Below, piece by piece: positions 33,679 to 46,790 of a DNA stretch of 64,000 nucleotides. The stretch comes from Pyropia haitanensis (taxonomy: Eukaryota > Rhodophyta > Bangiophyceae > Bangiales > Bangiaceae), in assembly GCA_008729055.1 (NCBI GenBank), contig SDUX01000010.1, positions 992,001 through 1,056,000 of the forward strand, read 5' to 3'. Made by a program: the position numbers and the translations under genes. Every line of letters starts with the position of its first letter. Within the stretch, counting starts at the first letter, position 1. Under the pieces are notes generated by a model. The model did no database searches, was not told the DNA's origin, and saw nothing but the letters and a program-made list of their open reading frames with translations.

Positions 33679-35618
33679 TTAGCCGCGACCAACCGCGGCA
33701 GCGGCCGCCTGCCGCCGCCGCCGCGCGCCCACCCTGGCCAGCCACCGCAGCGGCTGCCGCCCGACGGCCACCGCGGCGCCGCTGTCGGCGGCGGTCGTCA
33801 CGCCCGCGGTGACAAACGAGACAAACTCGTCGACGCACTGCGACACGTGGTGGTCAGCCGACGCGCCTGCCGCGGACGCGGGCATGGACGACGAGCGGCG
33901 AGGCGGCCCGCGGGCGTCGCCGGCCGCTACCACCCCCGCCGCCGCCGCTGCGCCCGCCGCGCCCGCGGATGGCCACGACCGTCGCCGCAGCAGCCGGTGG
34001 ATGAAGCGGCCACGGTACTGCTTCTTGGCCGACGGCGGGGCGTTGGACGGGACGGGGTCCCAGGCGCTACCATCGAGGCCGCCCACCGGCGGCACCGCCG
34101 ACCGCCCCTGCCGCCTGTGGCGGGGTGGCACAAACGCGGGCTCCGCCGCCTCTGGGGGGGGGTGGGCGACGGGGGAGCCGCGACCGCGGCGATGGCGCCG
34201 TCACTCCGGTGGTTGGCCTTGCCGCCGGCGCCGCCCCAGAGGCCACCCATCGCGGACTGGGTGTAGGAAGGCCACTCGGCAAGCGTGTCGTCATCGTCAT
34301 CGACGCCCACGGCGATGGCCGGCGACGAGCCGGTCGCCCTTGGGAGCGCCGCCGCCTCTGCCGGGGCGGCCGCCCACGGGTCGTGCCCCGCCCATGGGGC
34401 CAAGGCGGTGGGAGACGCGAGCGCAGCCGCCGACGCGGCCGCCCAGCCGCTGCCGCCGCCGCCCACGTCACCCGGCTTGCCAGTGGCCACGCGGGGCGCC
34501 CACGGTGCCTCGTCCAGCTCAAAGTCGCTGCGCACGCTGCGCAAGCTGTGAGTGCTGCGGCCACTGCGGGGGCTGACCACCTCTGCCGCGTCAGCCGCGT
34601 CATTGTGACGCCGCCGCGGCAGGGGGGCCTCTGCAAACGCGTCTGGCACGGCGGTGGCGGCGCCACCACCACCGCCACCGCTGCCGAATCCGTCGGTGGA
34701 CCCCGGTGGCAGCGGTGATGAGATGGGACTCACGGCGCTCGCCACGTCGTCGGCATCGCCGCCACGGCGGCGGAGGAGGAAGACCTTGGCCTTGGGCAGC
34801 CGCCCGCGCGAGTAGAAGCTGGCCGCCTCGGCCAGCGGGTCCAACGGGTCCGCGACGGCGGTCGGGGAGGGGGGCCCCGCGGGCGCCCCCCCGCCCGTCA
34901 CGGTGGTGCCACTGCTGCTGATGCTGCTGGTCAAGGACGGGCACGGTGGTGGCTCGTGCGGCACGGCCACCTGCACCGGCGGCGCTACGGGCGGCTTAAG
35001 GCACCTTGTCGCGTCGGCCGCGCCCGCCCGCCGCGACGCGCGCCGCGTCGCCCGCGGGGGCGGTGCCTGGGCCCCCGCCGCTGCCGCCGCCGCGGCGGCC
35101 GCCGCCCGGCGCTCCCGCCGGGCCGCCACCGCGGCGGCCACCTCGGCCGTCGACACGGGCGCCGACGGGCCACGGGCGGCGCGGCGCCGCGCCGGCGCCG
35201 GCGCCGGCGCGCGCGGCGGCACCCCGACCGCCACATGGTGCCGCGGCAGCGGCGGCGCCGCCACCGACGACGCCGGGCGGAGGAGGCCGGCGGCGGCGGC
35301 GGCGAGGTCGGCCGCGTCCACCCGACGGGCGGCCGGCTCGGGCGGCGGTGCTGCGGCCGCCGCGGGCGCGGCCACGGGTGTGGCCGCGGGCGCGGCGGCG
35401 GGCGCCTCGCGCGCCCGCGCGTGGCGGGCGGCACGCGCGTGACGGGCGGCGGCCGCCGCCGCCGCCGCGTCGGCCGCGGGCGTGGACGTCGCCGCCGCAG
35501 ACGCGTGGCGGCCGGCCATGTTGCCCCGCCGCCGCCGGGCCGGCGACCGGCCGGCCGACGGCGGTACGCCGGGGGTCGCCGCCGACGCGGGTCGCGGGAG
35601 AAGGCTTAGCACCGACAT
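33679..35618 (-). CDS. Hypothetical Ala/Arg/Pro-rich, largely disordered protein
   Basis: Starting at the ATG at 35618 (MSVLSLLPRPASAATPGVPP) the frame runs for about 490 codons. It then shifts at the G/C run near 34153-34162 into a second frame that ends with TAA at 33679, giving about 645 residues. Most of it is low complexity. Less biased stretches are AEAASFYSRGRLPKAKVFLL, SLRSVRSDFELDEAPWAPRV, DDDDTLAEWPSYTQSAMGGL and, near the end, KKQYRGRFIHRLLRRRSWPS and HHVSQCVDEFVSFVTAG. Ser/Arg clusters suggest phosphorylation sites. The last phrase faintly recalls a histone-fold helix but has no supporting neighbours. Function is not recognised. Bias between strands and the conserved-looking segments make it likely a real gene. 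Confidence 0.5.
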
Positions 35619-38600
35619 GATGAGGACAGAGGGTGCTGTGGGGGTGGGTGGCGATGGAAAGTGAGAGGGGGGAGCGCGATGTTCTGCTCGTGCCAAGAGC
35701 AGGGAAGCCACGACCGTGGCGAGGGTGACGGTGGCCACAACGGTGGCCGCGTCAGGGGGTGCGGACGGAAGCGTGGGACTGCCCACATGCGGCACGGCCG
35801 CGTGCACCAAACCCCACCGCGGTGGTCAAGTAGGGAACGGCAACACCCAGAATGGCTTCGCCATGGGGGGGGGGGACGCAAGTCGCCCCGGCCATACGTG
35901 CCCCCACCCGTGCCACTCCAGCGGGTGGGGCTGACCACCCCCCCCCTTCCACCAGGCCAGGAGCTCCCGGCCTCCTGATGCCACGGTCGCCACCGGCGGC
36001 GGGGACCGCGGCACGGCCGCCGCGCCGCGCCAGCCCCGCCATCAAGGCAGTGCGGCCGCGCGGCGGCGGGGGCGGCCCTCACGTGGCGACCCGCGGGCGC
36101 CCCGCAGCGCGCCCAGTCGCAGCCCGGCACTGAGCAGGCGGTGGTGGACGCGCACCCCGGCCAGACCAGGGGGGTGGGCGCCCCCGACCACCGGCGCGCA
36201 AGAACGGGGATGGCCGACGCGAGGGCGCCCAGGCCCCTTCCCCACCCCTACACCCCTGGACCAGTGGCGCGATTGCCGGCGGGGTCGCCCACGTAGACCA
36301 GCTGCGAGCGGCAGTGCGCGCGCACCAGACACGAGCTGGCCCGGCCGGCATGCCCCCTGGCCGCCGACCCGTTCCCTGCCCCCACCCTCCCCTCTCCCCG
36401 CAGTGGCGAAACCGCCAGCGACGCCACCCGCGCTCCTCGTTCCGCCGCCCCCACCGCCGGGCCGTTGCCGGCCGTCGCCTGTCGCCTGTCATCGCCACGC
36501 GCCACTGCCTGGGCACAGGAAGCGTAGCACGGCCACAGTGGCCACGCGCCACGGCCCGCCCCCAGGGAAGGCCCGTCCCCGCCCACTAGATGTGGGAAGA
36601 GCCGTCAGTAGCCCATCGGCGCGCGCGGGACAGTGCCAGACGGCGGCAAGGACGGCGTTCAGCAACGCCCCCCGGGGCCCCCCCCCGCCCGTCACACGCG
36701 CCCACCCGCACGGGACGGCAAAAGCAACCTGTGCGGGCGCCGGACACCCCACGTCTGGACCGGTCTCAGGAGGGCAGCGGTGGGTGCTGGCGAGGCAGAC
36801 TTCTCCCTCTCGCGCCTGCGCCGGCACACATCCTCTGGACCGTGCGGCCGCCTGTGGCTCACGCAGGTGGGGCACGACTGCAGCTGGTGCTGGCTGGCAG
36901 CCAAACGTAGACGACGCGGCCGGGGCGGACGCACGCCGGCCGCTCGGCGGCCGACGCTGTTCTGGCTCTTGTTTGTGGTGTGGTAGTTGTTCTTCTAGTG
37001 GTGACCGGCTGGCGGGTGCCGACCCGGGCCCTGCAGGCCATTGATTCCAGACACATTTCAGCGGCCCCGGCGGTCGCGAGCCTGTTTCAGAGCCCTTGGC
37101 TCCCGCGCCGGCCCTGGTGTGCAAACACGAATCGTAGATAGGGCGGGGCGTGGCCGACACCGCAGACGTCTGAACGCCCGCCTGCGCCTGCCGCGACCCC
37201 GTGGCCCCCAGCACGGGACGCAGTGTGCTGGTTGTCGCGCCACCGCCTTGGCCGCCGCGACTGGCCGCCACCTTCTCGCCACTCGCGTACGCGGGGGCCT
37301 CGCACGAACGTCCACACCTACCCAAGCTCTCCACGTGCCATCCGCTTCTCCAGTGTCTCGCGGTCTCTCCTGACTCGTAAACTGTTTGCCCTCTGTGGGA
37401 GAGCTCCCCCGCGCGAAATATTCACTTGGCACGGAGTGCTGGGCCGGTTCTGCTTGTAAGCCGGTGAGCCCTACACTCGCGGGCGACCTGGGACCCACCA
37501 CTCGCTCATCAGTACACAGACGTTGGACAGGCCTGTTTGACCGTCTTGCGCGGTGTCTACAACCGATCCCTGATCGACTGGTGTGCTGGGGAACGAGGGG
37601 GCACAAAGCCACCTACTGGATCGTGGACATCATGGGTAAAGTCACCAGTTCACGGACCACACGAGCCGGCCCGTCGTCCATCCCGCCTGGGCGCCGTCCA
37701 CCGCTCGAACTGAGCGCGGCACTCGCCACCGCGGTATACGCCCGCAAGGGGTGGGGTCCCCCTCTCTAACTAGAGACGCTCAGGGGGCACCGTTCCGGTG
37801 GGAGCGCCCCACTGCGGCGAGTGGGGTGTGTCCCGGTCGGTGCGGGGGGCGACGGCCGGGCGAGGCTCTGGATTTTCGGTCCGCCCGTGGGCGGCTCAGG
37901 CAGCACGCGACGCCGCAAATCGCACGCGTAGAGCTTCCTTCCATCAGAGGACAAGGGTGGAGGGGGGTGACGGGCGCACCACCCCGCAGCGCGCCCGTTC
38001 ACACGCAAATCCCGTTCTCGCGCGCGCCTCCCGCGGTCGGTCGGAACGGGCGGACAGGCTGATCTGCCTGCAGATGCGTGGCGCGGCAACGCGGAAAAAA
38101 AAAGACGCACGCGGCGGGACCAGGCGCGGCGCCCCGGCGGCCGCTGGCGATCGCCGTGGTGGCGGATGCGGTGCGGATCCACGCACAAGGCATCACACCC
38201 CGATCACCGCGCGCTGGTCGCCCGCATGGCCGCGTGGAGGCGGCCGAGGCGCCACGCCACTGCAGTTGGGAAGGGGGGGGAGCGGCCATCCAGCCACGCG
38301 TCCAGTCCGGTGCTGACACCAGCGCGGCGACCCATGTGGCCGGCCACTCAGGCTGATATCTGGGTGTCGTTGGCCAATGGGATAGCTGCTCTGGGTGGCT
38401 GAGTGCGGAGACGACATTGGCCGCCGCCCGAACCGTCGGGTCCGCCGTTGGCTGGTCGGTCGTGTCCTCTGAGTTTGCGGCTGCGTCGGCTCGGCATGGA
38501 GCTGCTAGGTCATGGAAGGACAACCATACCGGAAACGGTTGCGCTCGCAGCAGACATCGTTCGCTGCTCGACGTCATCAACGTGCTCGCGGGTGCAGTGG

Positions 38601-39866
38601 CCACGCTCGCGTCGCCTTCGTGTTCCACCTCGACCTGACCGCCTGTTCCTCGGACGCATGCGTATCTGCGCGGGTGCAGGATCCAGTCTTGTTTTCCCTC
38701 TCAACGGCAGTTTGGTGGACACGGGCTGGCGCGTGTTGGCTGCCGTCTTGGCCACCTGGCCTGACCCTGACGTCAGAGCGCTCCGAGATGAGGGAAGAAA
38801 GTGCCGCCGCTTCGGCTGCGACCCCCGCCTTTTGTGGTGGCGTCGGAGTCGAAGGCGTGTACTGGCAGTCGGCCCATCACCGCGGCCTGACAGCGTATCT
38901 CTGAGAGTACGGTCGTTCGGAGCACAACTTCGCCCCAGGGCAGGGGGAGGTCAGGGAAGGACAAGGTGGTGGGGGTGGTTGTAGAGGCGGCTCTGTCGCG
39001 CCTCTTCGACAATTACTGTACCTGGAGGCGCACGTGGACAAGCTGACGAACAGACCCTACTTGGTCGCTCCCCAGAGTGCTGCCAAAACCCTCGCGTGGG
39101 GACCATGCCGGGAGACGTCCCAGTCTCGGCGTTGCGGGGGACAAGTCAGCAAGTCAGACTGAAGCGGGCGAGGGGAAGGGACAGTGGCAGAAACACGTGG
39201 GGTAAGAGGGGTGGGGAGAACGCAAGTGGACACAGCCGCGCCGGTCCCCACGCTACCTCACCGTTATCGCGCGACGCGGCTGCGGATGGCAGTAAGACCC
39301 ATGACGGCCACCGCAGCGTCGCTGTGTGTGCTGGCAGGGGGGACACACGCACCAGACGAGACGGCGGCAGTGACTGCCGCCAGGCGATGGAGCGGACGTT
39401 GCCAAAGAGGGGTGCCAAGAAGTTTGACGCACCCGCGCGTGGCCACCCACAACGCAACCAACCCGCCAGGGCGCCCACGAGAATGTAACGATGTCCATAT
39501 GTCCATCTGTATCGAGTGGCCGGCAACGGCCGCCCGGGGAAGGGCATGTCCGTTGCAGCTTCGTGTGAGGGATGCACGACCGCACCGAGATAGCGACAGC
39601 CGCTACTGTCTGTGGGCGGCAGGGGGGTTGGCACAGGGGGGCGGCACGAAGTTTGACGCGCCACTGTACACGGTAGAGGCACCACACGCACACCTCCCAC
39701 AACAGTGAGACAGCTCCGACGAGACGGGCCCGCCTCGAGCACTCACGACACGACCGACCCGACTGGGAGCATAAATAGGTACATACCTGGTGGCGCGCCA
39801 CGACCGACAGCGACCGTGCGCGTCCAACCCCCAGCGCGTCCCTTCTCACCCGCCCCACACGCACGC
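35619..39866. other. 4.2 kb intergenic region of more balanced base composition
   Basis: Composition is noticeably less GC-biased than the genes. The longest open frame is on the minus strand (37334-36489, 281 codons) and lacks an ATG near its start. Another possible decayed coding patch lies around 38400-39100, where one frame reads LYLEAHVDKLTNRPYLVAPQ near 39011-39070. The word AAGTTTGACGC occurs at 39420 and 39649. A TATA-like CATAAATAGG sits near 39769. These features suit degraded mobile-element sequence, but no transposase, reverse transcriptase or terminal repeat can be identified. Confidence 0.35.
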
Positions 39867-42800
39867 CTAGCTAGAGGAGGACGCCCGTGACGGGAGCCAC
39901 CCCCCCGGGCGCCCCTCCGCCCCCCGCCACGCCGCTGCCGGCATCGATACGGGCGGCGGGGAGTCCCCCTCAGCCGCCGTCGCGGCAGCGCCGGCGCCGG
40001 CCTGTCGCGACAGTGCCCGCCGCCGCTGCTGCAGCGCCGCCTCGTCGGCCGCGTTGACAGCGGCGCCGCCGGCGACGCCGGCCACCGCATCCGAGATCGT
40101 GGCTGTAGCCGTGGCCGACGCTGCTTCCGCCGCCGCGGCCGCATTCGCGGCCGCCACCCCCCGCGTGTTGTAGTCAAACAGCACGTGCCGGCGGAGAGGC
40201 CGGGCGGCCAGGGAGCCCCGCTCCGTACGATGGCCTTTGCGGGCGCCGTCCCCGAGGACGCCGCCGCCGCCACCGCCGCCGCCACCACCGCCCCCACCGC
40301 CACCGCCACCGCCACCGCCACCGCCGCCGCCGCCGTCAAGGCCGCCAGCAGCCGCCCCTCCCCCCCCCCTCCCCCCCCCTGCGGTCGCGGGGCCGCGGCC
40401 CCCCACTCCCCCCCCCCCCGGGTCCCCCCCCCCGCCACCCGGCTGGTAGTAGACGTGGTCCGCGTAAAACACGTCGTCAGGCCGCGCCGCGGCCGGCGAC
40501 GGCTTTCGAAAGTGGTAGTGCGCGGGCGCCGTGGCGCCAACCGCCACTCCCCGAACCCCCGACGCGGTCAGCGTCACCCCCGCGGGGGCGGCAAAGAAGG
40601 GCGCCTCGGCCGAGTCGCGTGGGCCGCCGCCGCTGCCGGCCGTGGGCGTGCCGCCACCGGCGCCGCCGCCGCCACCCATGTGGGACAAGTGGGGGGGGGA
40701 GCCGGCCACGCCCGGCGGCGGCTCCTCCTCCTCCCAGTCGGCGGGCGCCGCCGCGTAGCGAATGGAGCGCTTGGTCGGGCGCCGGAGGGCGCGTGCTAGA
40801 CCCGCCACCCCTCCCCCGCCGCCACCGGCTCCCGCCACGGGCGCGGACGTTGGTGTCGCCGCCACCACCGCCGACGCCGGCGAGGTGGGCGGGCGGGATG
40901 GTGGCAGCCCCCCCCCCCCCACCAGGCGAGCGGCGCCCCGGACCGACGGCTCGACGAGCGCACCACCGCCCCCTCGGTTACCGGCAGCACTATTCATAGA
41001 CGAGGTCAGCAGCCCCCGAAGGGTGCCCTTGCCGACGCTCCCAGCCGGAAACGCGGTCGGCACCCCTCCTGCAGCCGCCGCGGCGGCGGCGTAGGACCCG
41101 GCGCGGCTGCCGAGCGTCCCGACCGGGACGCACCCCCCGCCTCCACCGCCGCGGCCTCCCCCCCCCCCTGCCCTACCACCAGGCGCTCCGGCCGCGTTGG
41201 CCGTGGCCGCCGCGGCGCGCCGCCGTCGGCTGCGGCCACGCGCGAGGCCGCTGCCCAGGCGGGAGCTCCCATATCCGCCGCCCCCGCGGGCGCCGGCAGC
41301 GCCCAGCCCGCGCGACGAGCCGCGGCCGCCGGCGCCGCCCACTGGACCGCCGCTGTCGGGACCCGCTGTGCTGATGCAACCAATGCCGCTCGAGGCGCGG
41401 CCGTCAACGGGACCCCGCGACGAGCGGCTACCCCGAAGGCGGCTCGTCGCTCCAACACCGCCGCCGCCGCCGCCACCGCCGCCGCCGCCGCGGCCACCAT
41501 AGGCACCGGCGCCACCGGCGCCAACGCCACCGCCGAGGCGTCCCCCCCCCGCGGGGAGCACCCGCAACGCAGCGAGCAGCTCATCCGCGACGGCCATCGC
41601 GGCGGCCGGGGAGGCGGCACCCCCCCGGGCAGCGGCAGCGGCAAGGCCGCCCCCGCCCTCGGCAGAGCCGCCGCCGTCGGCGCCGCCGTCCCTCCCCCCC
41701 CCTTCTACATTGGCCATCGAGTCCACCCGCCCCACCACGGCCCCCCTTGACGCCGCCGCGGCTGCCGCCGCCGCCGCGGTGGCCATCCCCCCCCGGCGAC
41801 TGGCGATGAGGCGGGCCACGTCGGCGGGGCGCACCCCCCCCCCCCCGCGGAGCGCAGCCACGTCCACCCCCAGCAGCACCCCACACCCGCCCGCCACCAC
41901 CCCCGGCGATCGCGGGTGGGCGGTGAGTCCCCACAGCGCCGCGTCGACGCCGCCCACCGCTGCGAGCGCTGACGGCACTACACGCGAGCTGCCTGCCGCA
42001 GCGGCCGCCGCGGCGAGTGTGGCCAGGCCCGCCGCCTGCACCTCCACCCGGTGTCGGTGGCGGGCGAGGCAGGCCGCCACGGCGGTGAGGCCGCCAACAG
42101 ACACCGCGTCCGCAGCGGCGGCTTCGCTTTCGCCAACCGTTGCTGCGAGCGTGCGGATGCCGGCCGCAGCGGTGCGCGCCGAAGGCGCAAGCGCGTCGAG
42201 CGCGGCCGTGGCGGCGGGGATGGAGCCAACGGCCGCCGCGGCGGCGCGGCCCTCCTCGTCGGCGCACAGTAGCCGCAGGGCGGCGACAGCGGTGAGGAAA
42301 GACCGGGGCGGGGAGCCCCCGGTGGCGCCATCACGGCCGGCCGGGCCGCCCCCACCAGCAGCATCAGCTGCGGCGGCGCCGCTGTGGACGGCCGCCACGA
42401 GTCGTTTGACTCCCCCCCCGTCGAGCGCCGCAAATGCGCGTGCGTGCCGCGGCTGACCCCGCAAGAGAGCTACCAGCACCGCCGCCGCAGCGTCGGGCAC
42501 CCCACCCCCGGGCGTTGGGGGAAAGGCCGCCGTCGAGGCAGCGGCGGTGGCCAGCCCCCCGCACGCCACCACCTTGCGCTGGATGCCCCGCCCGGCGACG
42601 GGAAAAGCTGCCAGCGCGGCAACAGCGCGCAGTGCGGCAGCGGCCAATCGGTCATCAGCTGTGGTCACCGCCACCGCCACGGCGGTGAGGAGGCCCTCCA
42701 CGCCCGTGTCGGTGTTGGCCACATCCGCGGCGGCAGCCAAGTGGCCGCGCACCAGGTTGCGTATCGCGAGCGCCGCCCAAGTGGCCACGTCCCGCGCGGC

Positions 42801-45081
42801 CGTAGGGGGGGGCGGCCGTGGCGATACAGGGGTGGGCACCCCATCTGCAGCGGTGGGTCCAACCGTGGATGGCCGACCCCCGTCATCCCCCACCGCCCAC
42901 CACAAGAGGCCCACCAGCACAGGCACCGCTCCCGCGGCGGCCGCACGTCGCTTGTTGGCCCCCACCCCAAAGACACCATTCGCCAGCGCCATCGCCGCCT
43001 CGGCCGCCACTGCCGGTGGGGGCGGTGACGGGGACGGTCCGAGACGGTCGGCGCTGTCCGCATCGGTGGCCGCAGTACCGTGGTCGCCCTCTTGCCGCCC
43101 GTCCGACCCGACGGTGGCGGCAAGGATCACCGCGCCGGCGGCGACAAGCGCCGGTATGCCGCCAGCTTCCCCCAGCCGCCGCCGCTCCCGCTCTGACGCG
43201 GCGGCCATGGCGCGAAGCGCCGACAGGGAGGCGCCCAAGACGGGCCAGTCGCGGGCGGCGGTGGCCCCCCTCAGGGTTGCCACAATGCGTGCCAAGGGGC
43301 CGCCACCGCCGCCTTCATCACCACCGAATGCCCCAGCTGCGGCCGCAGCCGCGCCTGCAAAAGGCAATTGCAACCCACCCCCGCCCGCCGGGGCCGCTCC
43401 AAAAGCCATGTCCCCCCGAGGGGGCCCCCCACCCGCGCCGGGCCGCCCGCCACGGCGGGCGCCGCCTGCCCCTGGCTGCCCACCAAACGCCAACACCTCG
43501 AGCGCAGAGAGGGTCACCTCGGCCGCCTCGGACGCAGACGCGGCCGCGGCAGCAGCCGTGGTGCCCGACGGCGGCCGACCGCCGACGCGGGGACCCCACC
43601 GCGACAGCCCAGCGGCGGTCGCTGCCATATCGGATGGTAGTGGCGGCCCGCCGTCCGCACTCGGGCACCAACCGCCCCCGCCGGGATCCTCGCGGAGGCA
43701 CGGTCCAAGCGCGAGCGACTCTGCAGACGAGGCCGACGCGGCGCCGTCGAGAGAACTGTCGCTATCGGGCTCCGACTCGTACTCGCTCGCGTCAAAATCC
43801 TGGACGACGGCAGGAGCAGGGGTGGGTGAAGGGGCGGCAGCGGGAACGGGAGCAGAGGGGGTATCAATGGAAGAGGCGGCAGCAGGAGCGGGAGCGGGAG
43901 AAGTGGCGGCAATCATGGAAGGTTCCTCCTCCGTCGCGGGCGAGTCTGTCGTGGTCACACTGGCATCGGCATCAAGGACGGGTGATCGAGGAGAGGTGCC
44001 CGTAGGTGCGGGAAAGCCCGGCGATGGCGCCCATCCGAGGCCACCAGTTTGACTGCGGCGCAGGCGTCCCGCAGACGGCTCTTCCAAGTACTCATGGTCG
44101 TCCACGTCGACTACGTCTTCATCGTCCAGCAGCAACTCATCGTCGTCGTCCTCCTCCTCCTCCTCCAAGGGGTCGGCATCGACAGCGTGCTCGGCCGTCT
44201 CTTCCTGCTCATCGTCCCCGTCGGGGTCAGTGTCGCCAGCGACAGACTCGCCGGTGCTGCCGTCACTGATAAAACTGTCGTCGTCATCGTCGTCCACACT
44301 GTTCCCGTCGCCGCGTGCCATAGAGCTGTGATGGGACGCCGCCGCCGCTGCCTCACTGCTCCGAGATGCCCCCTCCTCTGCATCCTCGTTCCACCCGTCT
44401 TCGTCGGCCTCCTCCTCCACCACCTGCCGGTAGCGGCCGAGCCAGGCGTCATCCGGCGTTACCGTGAGCTCCTTCGCCGCGGGGGGGGTTCCACCCCCTC
44501 TGGCACTATACCCGTCGTCCTCCCCATCGTCGTCGGTGCTGTCGTCGCCAAGCCCCGCCACGGGATCATCGTTGACGCCCTCCCGTTCACTGCTGCTGCT
44601 CTCCTGCACCGCAACGTCCAGCTGCGGGCCGACGGGGGCTCTGACGTCGGTTTGCGCCGGCCGGCAGTAGGGCAGGATCAATGGCAGGCCGTTGACGTCG
44701 AGGTTGGGGGGACCGCGCCAGCCATCACCCCCGCTACCACCGCCAACGTCCCCACCGGCGCCTGGCCGGCCGGCAGCCCACCGGCTACCGCCACCCCCAC
44801 CCACCCCACCTACTCCGGTCCAGCCCCCCGCGCCCAACCCCCCCCGAACCGACTGCCGCCACCGCCACCGCCGCCACCCCCGCCGCCGCCACCCCCGCCG
44901 CCGCCGCCGACGCGAACGCCCGCCCCATCACTCCCACTCCCCAACACTGACCCCGACGAGGAGGTGCCCAGCGGCAACGCCCGGTACGGCGCTATCGCCG
45001 GCGACGATGGGCGGAGAGTGGCACGCGCGGCGGTGCCGCGCGACACGGGCGGCAGCGACGACGCCGACGCCGACGACGCGT

Positions 45082-45123
<42 letters not shown>

Positions 45124-45490
45124 ATGCCGATGACGACGCCGGCGGCGACGCCGGTGCCACGGAGCGGGCCGGCGACGCGGACGACACGGCCGAGCCGCCG
45201 GCCGCGCCGTCGATGGCGGCCGACGCGGTCGACGCGATCGACGACGCGGCACTGCTGCCGCTGCGGCGCGGCCGGCGGCCGGCGAGGGCGTGGCCAAAGG
45301 GGGGAGGGGACGGTGGCACCGAGGGAAAGGAGGGGGGGGAGGTCGAGAGGACGCCGCCGCCCGCCGCGGCCGCGCCCCGCAGCGGCGGCGGCGGCGACAG
45401 CGGCGGTGGCCCCTCGGGGGAGGGCGGCGCGACCGGGGGAGACGCCACCTGCGGCATGGCGGCCCACGGGGACGTGCGGGCCGCGCACAT
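39867..45490 (-). CDS. Large armadillo/HEAT-like repeat protein with acidic N-terminal region
   Basis: The frame from the ATG at 45490 (MCAARTSPWAAMPQVASPPV) gives a Ser/Ala/Pro-rich N-terminus. At the C/G run near 44866-44910 it shifts into a 1,650-codon frame, giving about 1,870 residues in total. After the shift comes NLDVNGLPLILPYCRPAQTD, a long acidic and Ser-rich region (about 44640-43700), then Ala/Leu/Val-rich helices between about 43400 and 41800 that look like degenerate armadillo repeats: RRRLGEAGGIPALVAAGAVI, AAAGAVPVLVGLLWWAVGDD, GVEGLLTAVAVAVTTADDRL and AVGGVDAALWGLTAHPRSPG. The C-terminal third is Gly-rich and disordered, with VFYADHVYYQPG and a basic LRRHVLFDYNTRG near the end. 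Such repeats usually serve protein binding. No specific orthologue is recognised. Confidence 0.68.
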
Positions 45491-46014
45491 ATGGTGAGAG
45501 AGTGGGAGCGGTGGGGGGGGGGGGGAGGGGACGTGCGTCACAGGGGAGGGAGTGAGACGCCAAGCACCGACGGGGTAGGGATGCAACACGCACGACGTGA
45601 CACGGGGTGGAGGGGGGACGGGCAGCGCCAGCAGAGCGGCAGACCGCCAGCGCGTCGGCCCGCGGCCGCGCGCCGCGCACGGGTGCCCGCGCGACGGCGC
45701 GCGCCCGCCGCGGCGGCCGCCGGCCGCGGCCGACCGCCACGCGCGTGGCGGCACTGGCGGCGGCGGCGGCGGCGGCGGGCGCACCAGCTCCAAAGCGGCA
45801 ACGCGGGCGGCCGGCCGGCGGCCAGCCCACGCCCCCCCCGACCGCCCGCGTCGTCGCTCCCGAGGCCGTCGCGGCACAGGCGCACCGCCAGCGCGGGCAG
45901 CGTCCGCCCCCACCAGCCGCTGGCGGTGGTGGTGGCGGCGGCGCCCCGCCGCGGCCGGTCGTGGGGCGGCAGCGACAAGGCGCCGCGCGGCGTGGGGGTG
46001 GCGGACGGCACACG

Positions 46015-46106
46015 CGCGCTCGCCGCCGCCACACCCGCCGCTCCCGCGTGCACGCACGCACGCACGCACGCGCGCTCGCCGCCGCCACACCCGCCGCTCC
46101 CGCGTG
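46015..46106. repeat. Duplicated 36-bp unit separated by a CACG/ACGC repeat
   Basis: A 36-base unit beginning CGCGCTCGCCGCCGCC occurs at 46015-46050 and 46071-46106, with an alternating ACGC tract between the copies. Confidence 0.88.
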
Positions 46107-46697
46107 GCACGCACGCACGCGCGCGCGCCAAGCGCGCGCGGCCGCTTGGGGGGGAGGAGCGGGCGGGGGGGGGGAGGGGGGAGGGAGGGGGGAGGGAGGG
46201 GGGAGGGAGGGGGGAGGGTACGCGGTCCGGCACGGCCGGCGGCGGTCAGGCGGGCGGGCGTGCTGGCGGACAGGCGGCTGCCAGTCGGCGGCCGGGCCCG
46301 CTGGCACGCGGGCGGGCAGGCAGGCGGGCGGTCGCGTTGGGTGGTTGGGCGGGCGGCCGGGCGGGTGGCCGCGGCCGGCGGGCACACGGGCACGTCGGGG
46401 GCTACCCGGAACTGCGACGCGGGCAGCGCCCTCCCCTCCCCCCTCCCCCAGCCGCGCCGTGGGAGGAACGCCCACTGGGTGGTCAACAGCGTGTCGGGAC
46501 GGCGGAGCAGTGGGGGCCTGACGAAAAAGAGAAAGGGGGGAGAAGCGCCAGAGGTGGGGGAGTGGGGCGGGGCGGTGGAGGGGGGGGGGGGGGGCGACCG
46601 GAGAGACAGGCAAGGGAGGGGAGAGGCGGAGAGCGGGCGGGGCTGGCCGCGGGGCTGGCAGGCGGCCCCACGCTCCCGTCGTCCAACCGGCCGGGTG

Positions 46698-46790
46698 GTG
46701 CGGGTGGGGGTGCGGGTGGGGGTGGGGGAGGGGGAGGGGGTGAGGGTGGGGGTGGGGGTGGGGGTGGGGGTGGGTGTAGGGGAGGGGTGG
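46698..46790. repeat. G/T minisatellite (GTGGGG-type units)
   Basis: The tract has about fifteen units of the GGTGGG/GGGTGGG/GGGGAG type on the + strand. It is strongly G-rich and could form G-quadruplexes. Confidence 0.85.

Noticed and set aside
33850..33900. Phrase SQCVDEFVSFVTAG in the hypothetical protein, reminiscent of the NF-YB histone fold
   Set aside because: The preceding and following helices of the fold are missing and the surroundings are low-complexity.
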